From contig JAISQR010000134.1 of assembly GCA_031274035.1 (NCBI GenBank), forward strand, positions 1 to 40,971: a stretch of 40,971 nucleotides of DNA. Direction: 5' to 3'. Source of the DNA: Treponema sp. Its GTDB lineage: Bacteria; Spirochaetota; Spirochaetia; Treponematales; Breznakiellaceae. The position numbers and the translations under genes are program-made. The notes beneath the pieces were generated by a model that was not told where the DNA came from, did not search any database, and saw only the letters and a program-made list of their open reading frames with translations. Every line of letters starts with the position of its first letter. Positions within the stretch are counted from its first letter, which is position 1. Shown here piece after piece: positions 33,501-40,971 of this stretch.

Positions 33501-35374
33501 TCGTCCAGAAGATTTTCATGGGCCCCGATAAAACTAGTCAAGGTCATAACCAGGTCTTCCCTGATTGAATCGATGGCAGGGTTGGTAACCTGGGCGAATA
33601 TTTGTTTAAAATAGTTATAGACCCGCTGGTTCTTGTCGGAAAACACCGCGAGAGGTGTGTCCGTACCCATAGAACTGGTCGGCTCCTGGCCGGTTTCCGC
33701 CATAGGCACGAGGAGCCGTTCCCGATCCTCGCGGCTGTATCCCAAGGCCCGCTCCATAAAGAGCATGACCGCCTCGGTCTTAACCTCCGGATCGCCGAAT
33801 ATGGCCTCGGTTGAAAGAGTAGAGTCGTGATTCTGATCCAGCTTCGTTATATGCCGGGCTACCCAGTCGGTATAGGGTTTACGCTGGAACACGCAGCGTT
33901 TGGCCTCATCATCAGGAATAATGCGGCCTTCTATAAGGTCTACAAGGAGAAGTTTCCCCGGACGGAGTCTATCCTTCCTGACCACCTCGCCGCTCTTAAA
34001 ATCCTGCACGCCGGTTTCGGAGGCCATCACGATAATGTCATCTTTGGTAATAGTATAACGGGAAGGCCGCAGGCCGTTCCTATCCAGGGTTCCCCCTACA
34101 TAGCGCCCGTCGCAAAAAACCATAGAAGCAGGCCCGTCCCACGGTTCCATGATGCAGGCATGATATTCATAGAAAGCCTTGAGCTCTTGGGGGATAGGAT
34201 TACGCTCGTTCCAGGATTCGGGGATCAGCATCATAAGGGCGTGGGGAAGACTGCGTCCTGCCATAACGAGGAGTTCCAGCATATTGTCAAAGCTGGCGGA
34301 ATCGCTCTTGTCCGGCTCTATAACCGGAAGGATGTCCTTGAGGGCGTTGCCGAAGCGGGGGTGGGAGAAGAGGGATTCCCTTGCGGCGGTCCAGAAGCGG
34401 TTCCCCTTGATCGTATTGATCTCGCCGTTGTGGGCTACCAAGCGGAAAGGCTGGGCGAGGGGCCAGTTTGGAAATGTATTGGTAGAAAACCGTGAATGTA
34501 CCAGGGCGACCGCGGTCTTGACGCTTTCGTCCTGAAGTTCAGGGTAGTAATCTTTAAGCTGAGTGGGCATCATCATGCCCTTATATACGATAATCCGGGA
34601 AGAGAGCGAAGATATGTAGGTCTCCGCTCCGGCTTCCGTTAAAACTCTATCGGCGGCCAGTATCTTTTCAAGCCGTTTACGGAAGATATAGAGCTGAAGC
34701 TCCAGGTCTGAAACACCCTCTTCCTGGGTATGCGGGCCGTCCTGTACATCATTCCGGTCCTTATCTGTCCCGGCGTCCCGCCTGTCTTCACTGTCTGAGA
34801 AAACACGGGAAACCAGAACGATCTGCCTGATTCGGGGCTCGGCGCTCTTCGCTATAATACCTATGACCTCGTTATTGACGGGAACATCCCGCAGGGCTAA
34901 CACCGCAAGGCCGGTTCTTTCGGCCTGTTCCTCTATAGCTTTGGTAATTATACCGGCAAATTCTTCCGCCTTATCTTTAACTGCCGCGCCGGGAAAAAAC
35001 ACCAGGCCGGTCCCATAATTCCCCGCATCAGGAAGATTGGGGATGATTTTTTTATAGTATTCATGGGGAATCTGTATAAGAACGCCGGAACCATCCCCTG
35101 TTTTATTATCGGCGCTTTCCGCTCCGCGGTGCTCCATGCGCTCCAATACTTCAAGCCCTCGTTTCAGAATTGCATGGGACTTTCTACCCTTAATATCGGC
35201 GGCAAAACCTATGCCGCAGGAATCGTGCTCAAACTCCTTCCGGTATAAACCGCGGCGGTTCAAACCTTTCCTCCCTGCACTATAGGCCGTACTTTGCTCA
35301 TCCAAACTGTCTTCCGCTTCCTTACATGTAGAACCTGCTTGCTGGTCAGGCCCCTCCTCGTATGCACCCATCAT
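30512..35374 (-). CDS. gltB: Glutamate synthase large subunit
   Basis: [16 protein letters not shown] Ntn Cys region; [40 protein letters not shown]; C-terminal GXGXG beta-helix. ORF is open to 35431; MMGAYEEG start at 35374 preferred. Confidence 0.95.
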   Translation of the reverse strand: [1620 protein letters not shown]

Positions 35375-35665
35375 TAGCTCCTTGCAATTTAAAAATCCCC
35401 TGTCAAATCTATATGATACAAAAAAAAGCAATTTTATACAAGATAGTTGAATAAATTTGCAAGAATTCCAAGTTCAGGAGTTTGCGACAACTAAAACCAC
35501 CGATAAGGAAGAAAAACCGCGAAGGCGCACCATGGCGAAGAAAGTAAGCAGCGTTTTTACTTTCGACTCCCCTCCGAAAAGTCCGCAAAGTGTGATATAA
35601 TAAAAACAGCGGGGAAATATGTTTCAGAAAAGCATAGTGCAAGAAGATATGTTCAAGCCGGCATC

Positions 35666-35844
35666 CTAGGAGTTTGTGGGGCTTTGCCCAAAAATCGTAT
35701 AAATTTGCAATTTATTGCAAATTTATACCTTGCAAACTCCCAAAGGAGCCCCATTAATCGGAATTTTTGCATGAATATGCAAAAATTCACCAAAGTCCCA
35801 CAGGCTCCTAGCAGCCGCGGACACGAAGTGTCCGCGGCTGCTAG
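35666..35844 (-). repeat. Compound intergenic palindromic repeat, copy 5
   Basis: Three consecutive perfect stems at 35697-35728, 35761-35788 and 35808-35844, with CTAGGAGTTTGTGGGGCTTTG and CAAAGTCCCACAGGCTCCTAG ends. Confidence 0.9.
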
Positions 35845-36000
35845 CGAACACTCTTTTGCTGATACTCCGTTTTCTGCTCGGCGCTTCACTGCCAGCCGTT
35901 TGAATCTCCGGTTTTCGGAGGGGACTCAAAAGTAAAATTGCTGCGCAAGCACTATTCTTGACCCATAATTCGATGATTGATTACCTATCTTTAGAAAGAA

Positions 36001-36107
36001 TTTAACCGCAAAGTGCACAAAGGAAAGACGGGGCGCGGAGTGGACCTGCCCTTCAATTCTTCGTGCCCCGGAACCCCTGGGTGCCTTTGTGGTAAAATTT
36101 CTTCGTT
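36001..36107. repeat. CCACGAA-type imperfect inverted repeat
   Basis: TTTAACCGCAAAGTGCACAAAGG...CTTTGTGGTAAAATTTCTT; resembles the 21270 element. Confidence 0.5.
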
Positions 36108-36207
36108 CTCAAGTTTGGGTCAAGTTTAGCGCAAGCAGCGGGGTATATACCCTTCATAAAACAATCAATGTACCGCATTGTATTCATGGCGGGATTTTTG
36201 AGAAACC

Positions 36208-37521
36208 TTATATACAGCTTGCTATAGCGCCTTCCAGGGAATCAAGCTGCGGTTCGATGACGGCTAACGGATCGACCCCCTTGTGGAATATGTTTAACCT
36301 TTCAGGAATTTTTACCCGCTGCCCTATGGTATTGGCAATGGTATCCGCCGATTTTGCCGGATGTCCGGTACAGAGTACAACGATATGGACATGGCCGGAA
36401 AAATCGCGGGACGCGCTCAACTGTTCCGCTGCGGCAAAGGCTACGGCGCTATGCGGATCGATGATGATTCCATATTTTTTCCAGACCTTTTCCATAGCAA
36501 TCTGAGTAGCCCTGTCGTCTATTGAGATCGGAAATATCATATTTTTCATCACCGCCGGGGCTTCCTCATAGAAAGACAAAAGGCGTTCAGAATTGCTGGG
36601 CATACCTACATCCAGTGCGGGAGAAATTGTGGATTGCAGAAGGTGCGGCGTAAATTTTTTCCCTTTAATAAAACCGTCAAAGGTATTATTTCTATTCATG
36701 GCCGCGATAAACCCGTTTACCGGCATGCCGAATTTCCATGCGTACAGGCCGGCAATAAGGTTGCCAAAATTTCCGCAGGGCACACTGTATATCATTTCCC
36801 CTTGCAGGGTTTGCTTGATTTTGATAAAGGCATACAGATAGTATAGAACCTGCGCCAAAAGCCGGCCGGGATTGATGGTATTGGCGCTGGTGATATTATA
36901 CCGTTCCGAAAAAGGACGGTCGCGTATAATTTCCGTAACAAGCCTTTGGCAGTCGTCAAAAGTTCCCTTTATCTGGACAGGAATAATATCCCCTCCTCTG
37001 GGGACAAAAGCCGCCCGATCAAGGCCGAAGATCGGGCCGGAAGGATAGAGCATTACCGATGTCAGGTTTTTCCGTTTATTAAAGGCATGGGCTATACTGA
37101 CCCCGGTGTCCCCCCTGACCGCGGAAACAACCATCGCCGCCCCATTGTTTTTTAACAATTCTTCCATAACTGCGGCAAGAAAGGCAATGCCAAAATCCTT
37201 AAAAACTCCGGTGGGCCCATTGCAGAGGTTAAGCAAAGAAAAGTTTTCATCCAGTTGTATAAGTTCAGGCTCAAAGGCAAAGGCGCTTTCAGCAACCCGC
37301 GACGCGGAAAAAGGGTTCAATTCCCCCTGGAGCAGAGCAGGTGCAACAGTAGCCACCAGTTCAGGATAGGTGGTACTGCTATTCATATACAAAAAGAATT
37401 GGCGTAAATCCATTACCGCAGCCGGAACATACAGTCCCCCGTTCTGGGGCAGGCAGCGCAAGACCGCATCCTTAAACGATACTAACGGCTCATGCGCTTT
37501 GGTTGAGCGAAATTGCATCAA
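36208..37521 (-). CDS. thrC: Threonine synthase
   Basis: NGPTGVFKDFGIAFLA PLP-Lys motif; VSAVRGDTGVSIAHAF; GTFDDCQRLV; VPCGNFGNLIAGLYAWKFGMPV. Confidence 0.92.
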   Translation of the reverse strand: MMQFRSTKAHEPLVSFKDAVLRCLPQNGGLYVPAAVMDLRQFFLYMNSSTTYPELVATVAPALLQGELNPFSASRVAESAFAFEPELIQLDENFSLLNLCNGPTGVFKDFGIAFLAAVMEELLKNNGAAMVVSAVRGDTGVSIAHAFNKRKNLTSVMLYPSGPIFGLDRAAFVPRGGDIIPVQIKGTFDDCQRLVTEIIRDRPFSERYNITSANTINPGRLLAQVLYYLYAFIKIKQTLQGEMIYSVPCGNFGNLIAGLYAWKFGMPVNGFIAAMNRNNTFDGFIKGKKFTPHLLQSTISPALDVGMPSNSERLLSFYEEAPAVMKNMIFPISIDDRATQIAMEKVWKKYGIIIDPHSAVAFAAAEQLSASRDFSGHVHIVVLCTGHPAKSADTIANTIGQRVKIPERLNIFHKGVDPLAVIEPQLDSLEGAIASCI

Positions 37522-37752
37522 TTATCCTTTGAAGATACTTAACTATTTAAAACATACCATTTGAATGCCGAAAGAGCAAGTATTTTCTTTCAAATGTTGA
37601 ATGATTACAACCGGCTTGTCAAGTTACAGGGCATTAGGGCATCTCTAAAAACTCCATACCGGTCTTGCAGGCGCTTCTACCTTTATATCCTCTTATGTCT
37701 GTTATTTTTATGTGTATCATGCTGCCATGTAACAATCAAGGTCCCCGGTAGT

Positions 37753-39564
37753 TCATTTTGCCCGGTACGCGGCCCCCAGCTTCTCAATCAAATCCTCCCT
37801 GCCTATGCTCCGCAGCCCTTCCCTAATAAGAGCTTGGCCTTCCTCCCGGTTGAACTGCAAGAGCGCCCGCTGTATGCTCTTTTCCCGTCCTCCCCGGCAG
37901 ACAGGAATGCTCTCCATGCCGCGGGGGTCCAGGCCGGTACGGTACATTACGGTAGAAAGGCTTCCAGGCGTTGGGTAAAAATCCTGTACCTGGTCGGGGA
38001 TAAAACGGCTTTCCTTCAAAAACAAGGCCAATTCTGCCGCGTCCTCCAGGCGGCAGCCGGGATGCCCCGACATAAAATAAGGAACAAGGTACTGTTTAAG
38101 ACCGAGCCGGCGGTTTATATCGGTGTAGGTACGGACAAATCTTCTGTATATTGCTCCATCGCCCTTTCCCATAGCGGCAAGTACATTTTCGGTAATATGT
38201 TCCGGCGCAACTTTGAGCTGGCCGCTTATATGGTAGCGGCAGAGGTCTTCGATAAATTCCTTTCCGTGTTCTCTGTCCAGTTCGGGATAGTCGTAACGGA
38301 CGCCCGACCTGATAAATACCTTTTTTACATGCTTTACCTGCCGCAGAGCCTTGAGGCTTTCAAGATAGGGGCCGTGATCCGCCTTGAGCTTTGGGCAAGG
38401 TTTGGGATAGAGACATTCCCGTTCGGGACAAAAGCTCCCCTTTTCCTGCCGGGCGCAGGGCGGCGTGTAGAAATTAGCCGTCGGTCCGCCGGCATCATGA
38501 ATATAACCTTTAAAACCAGGCAGCCTTGTCAGGGTTTCAGCCTCCCGGACAAGGCTCCCCCTGCTTCTTGCGGTAAGCGCCCTGCCCTGGTGAAAGGTAA
38601 TGGCGCAGAAGGAACAGCCGCCAAGACAGCCCCTGCTTGACACCAGGGAAAAAGCAACCTCCCCAAGGGCCGGAATACCGCCCGCGGCATCGTACATTGG
38701 ATGGGATTTTCTTGTAAAAGGCAATTCGTAGATATGGTCCAGTTCGGCAGTACCAAGCGGATAAGCAGGCGGATTCTGCACAACCCAACGCTCCCCGTCA
38801 TTCCTTTCCGCCAGGAGCTTTGCGCTTGCAGGATCGGCATTGCGTTTTTGCAGCATAAAGTGTTCGGCCAGGGCCCTAAGCGACACCGGATCAGTCCCCT
38901 TAACCGCTTCGTAACCGGGTAACAGCACATACCGCCCTGCATCAGAAAAATCAGGCGGCGTTTCTATTTCGGCGCCAACAACCCGCCTGCTTAAACGGAT
39001 ACAAGTTCCCCGCACATCTTGCAGCCCCCGCACCGGCTCGCCCTGGCTAAGGCGGCGGGCAATCTCCAGTATAGCCCGCTCCCCCATGCCGTAGACAAGT
39101 ATATCGGCCTTGGAATCGAGCAACACTGAACGGCGCACCGTGTCGGACCAGTAATCGTAGTGGGCAAACCGGCGCAGCCCGGCTTCGATACCGCCTATAA
39201 TTACCGGTATATCCTTGTATGCCTGCCGTATCCCCTCAACATATTTCAAAATAGCACGATCAGGGCGGAACCCTGCCTTGCCCCCCGGCGAATATGCATC
39301 ATCGCTGCGGGGCTTTTTAGCGGAGGTATAATGGGCAACCATAGAATCCATGTTACCTGCGCCGGCAAGAAAACCCAGCTTAGGGCGGCCTAAAACCGTG
39401 TATGATGCGGGGTTCTTCCAGTCCGGCTGGGGAATAATGCCTACCCGAAAACCCGCATCCTCCAGAACCCGTGAAATAAGAGCCGCGGCAAATGACGGGT
39501 GATCGACATAGGCATCCCCGGAAACAAAGATAAAATCACACCTTTCCCACCCTCTACTTTCCAT
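37753..39564 (-). CDS. YgiQ-family radical SAM protein
   Basis: FVSGDAYVDHPSFAAALISRVLE; SSRGCLGGCSFCAITFHQGR; YLVPYFMSGHPGCRLEDA; VQDFYPTPGSLSTVMYRTG. Confidence 0.93.
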   Translation of the reverse strand: MESRGWERCDFIFVSGDAYVDHPSFAAALISRVLEDAGFRVGIIPQPDWKNPASYTVLGRPKLGFLAGAGNMDSMVAHYTSAKKPRSDDAYSPGGKAGFRPDRAILKYVEGIRQAYKDIPVIIGGIEAGLRRFAHYDYWSDTVRRSVLLDSKADILVYGMGERAILEIARRLSQGEPVRGLQDVRGTCIRLSRRVVGAEIETPPDFSDAGRYVLLPGYEAVKGTDPVSLRALAEHFMLQKRNADPASAKLLAERNDGERWVVQNPPAYPLGTAELDHIYELPFTRKSHPMYDAAGGIPALGEVAFSLVSSRGCLGGCSFCAITFHQGRALTARSRGSLVREAETLTRLPGFKGYIHDAGGPTANFYTPPCARQEKGSFCPERECLYPKPCPKLKADHGPYLESLKALRQVKHVKKVFIRSGVRYDYPELDREHGKEFIEDLCRYHISGQLKVAPEHITENVLAAMGKGDGAIYRRFVRTYTDINRRLGLKQYLVPYFMSGHPGCRLEDAAELALFLKESRFIPDQVQDFYPTPGSLSTVMYRTGLDPRGMESIPVCRGGREKSIQRALLQFNREEGQALIREGLRSIGREDLIEKLGAAYRAK

Positions 39565-39633
39565 GTCTGAAAATTTAACAGGCAGAAACTGTTCAGAGAT
39601 TGAAATTGCTGTTTTAGTCAGATGCTGCGGCCT

Positions 39634-39858
39634 TTAAACCCCTACTACAGCGGTAACTTCGGGAACTTCTTTTCTCAGATAGTTCTCGATACCCATTTTG
39701 AGGGTCATTTGGGCCATAGGACAACCGCCGCAAGCGCCGGTAAGTTTAAGGGAAACCGTACCGTCTTCGGCAAGGGAAATAAATTCTACATCTCCTCCAT
39801 CGGCCTGGAGGGAAGGTCGCACATCTTCAAGCACAGTCTTTATTTTTTCTTCAAGCAT
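39634..39858 (-). CDS. NifU C-terminal domain (Nfu-type) Fe-S scaffold protein
   Basis: VRPSLQADGGDVEFISLAEDGTVSLKLTGACGGCPMAQMTLKMGIE. Confidence 0.93.
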   Translation of the reverse strand: MLEEKIKTVLEDVRPSLQADGGDVEFISLAEDGTVSLKLTGACGGCPMAQMTLKMGIENYLRKEVPEVTAVVGV

Positions 39859-39998
39859 AGTTATCTCCTACTAAGAGTTTACCCGTTATTTGATAGTTTG
39901 ACAATCCCGCACACGCCTCATAATTATTCAGAGGCGATCTTCAATGTGAAGCACGCCCCCTGCTTCCTATTTTTGCCTGCCTGTGCTATACTATACCT

Positions 39999-40808
39999 AT
40001 GACCGGACAAAATGAGAGCCGTAAACAAGAATGGTTTAACGATGAAAGTTTTTGGAATTATTATGCGCCCGTCATGTTTGATAATGCCCGCTGGACCGAA
40101 GTACCGGCGGTTGCCGACGGACTAACCCGGCTTGCCCGCCTCAAGCTCTATGATATTTCCCCGTCAAGTTCCGGCCAGGTTCTGTACGGACCGCGCATTC
40201 TAGATCTTTGCTGCGGTATAGGGCGTATAAGCCTGGAACTGGCCCGGCGGGGTTTCGCCGTAACCGGTGTAGATATTACCAAGAACTTCCTCGAAACTGC
40301 CTGTGATGACCGAGACTACGAAAAGCTCAATATAGAGTTTATTCTGGAAGATGCCCGTTCCTTTAAGCGGCCCCTCTTCTTTGACACGGCAATAAACCTC
40401 TATATTTCCTTTGGTTATTTTGAAAACCCCGAAGACGATTTCCTGGTACTCCGTAATGTCTACGAATCTCTCAAGCCGGGCGGAGCATTTATCATCGAAA
40501 CCCTTGGCAAAGAAATTGCCGTGCGGGATTTTACTGAGGGGGAATGGTTCGAGCGCGCGGGCTATACCGTACTTACCGAGTACCAAGCGGTCGATTCTTG
40601 GTCCGCTCTGCGTAACCGCTGGATACTCATTAAGGACGGGAAACGCATAGAGCGAACCTTTACCCAGCGCCTCTACGCCGCTTCGGAATTGCGTGCGCTG
40701 CTCTTAAAAGCAGGCTTTGCGTTAGTGGAACTGTACGGCGGCTGGGATGAATCACCCTATGACCAGAACGCCGCCAGACTTATCGCGGTAGGAAGAAAGG
40801 ACGCATAA
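39999..40808 (+). CDS. Class I SAM-dependent methyltransferase
   Basis: ILDLCCGIGRISLELARRGFAVTGVDITKNFL; ESLKPGGAFIIETLG. Confidence 0.88.
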   Translation: MTGQNESRKQEWFNDESFWNYYAPVMFDNARWTEVPAVADGLTRLARLKLYDISPSSSGQVLYGPRILDLCCGIGRISLELARRGFAVTGVDITKNFLETACDDRDYEKLNIEFILEDARSFKRPLFFDTAINLYISFGYFENPEDDFLVLRNVYESLKPGGAFIIETLGKEIAVRDFTEGEWFERAGYTVLTEYQAVDSWSALRNRWILIKDGKRIERTFTQRLYAASELRALLLKAGFALVELYGGWDESPYDQNAARLIAVGRKDA

Positions 40809-40846
40809 GAGCTTGAAAAGCAGTGTCAAAAAGTAAAGAGAAAAAG

Positions 40847-40884
40847 CAAAGCCCCACAAACTCCTAGGAGCCTGTGGGACTTTG
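40847..40884. repeat. Minimal palindromic repeat: two outer ends abutted
   Basis: CAAAGCCCCACAAACTCCT|AGGAGCCTGTGGGACTTTG, 16/19 complementary. Confidence 0.75.
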
Positions 40885-40926
40885 GAGGGATCGACACGCC
40901 GCCGCCTCTTCCGGTAAAATTCCCCT

Positions 40927-40971
40927 ATGAGTACACGACTGGTAAACATAGACCGGGAAACCCCCATGTTC
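40927..40971 (+). CDS. Partial ORF start at window edge, possibly a transposase
   Basis: ATG-AGT-ACA-CGA... = MSTRLVNIDRETPMF, open to the edge; resembles N-termini of IS1182-type transposases from memory only. Confidence 0.25.
   Translation, partial: MSTRLVNIDRETPMF

Noticed and set aside
35666-35844. Possible tRNA or CRISPR
   Set aside because: No cloverleaf, anticodon arm or spacer-repeat pattern; structure is three simple palindromes.
37620-37680. AGGGCATCTCTAAAAACT as an IS end remnant
   Set aside because: Only a vague resemblance to IS termini from memory; no partner inverted repeat or transposase fragment found nearby.
37561-38640. 359-aa + strand ORF
   Set aside because: Mostly antisense to the well-supported YgiQ-type radical SAM gene; its product has no recognisable motifs.

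Overview
The window looks like a chromosomal segment of an anaerobic, termite-gut-type treponeme; this assignment is inferred from gene content only. The strongest structure is a co-directional run at about 3.9-15.6 kb: adhE, an APH/choline-kinase-like phosphotransferase, a PAS-containing sensory-type [FeFe]-hydrogenase, a SpoIIE/PP2C-like phosphatase, NuoE-like, NuoF-like, a bifurcating-type [FeFe]-hydrogenase, a small [2Fe-2S] protein, and rex. It reads as an ethanol/H2 redox module that carries its own sensor, kinase-fold protein, phosphatase and NADH-responsive repressor. The flanking accessory region at 16-24 kb encodes a caspase-like protein with a duplicated C-terminal domain, a CsgG/FlgO-like protein, several lipoproteins (one with GGTFTMSGGTISGNTASS repeats, one with an FN3 domain), a roughly 360-bp direct repeat carrying a G12/C12 tract, and an 84-bp tandem repeat. 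The remainder is mostly housekeeping: glmS, gltB, gltD, thrC, a YgiQ-type radical SAM protein, an Nfu-type protein, a HAD hydrolase, an ABC ATPase and methyltransferases. A family of intergenic palindromic repeats recurs at about 1-114, 3679-3763, 15716-15802, 17859-17938, 35666-35844 and 40847-40884. Its outer modules are conserved, while its central stems differ in sequence but remain self-complementary.
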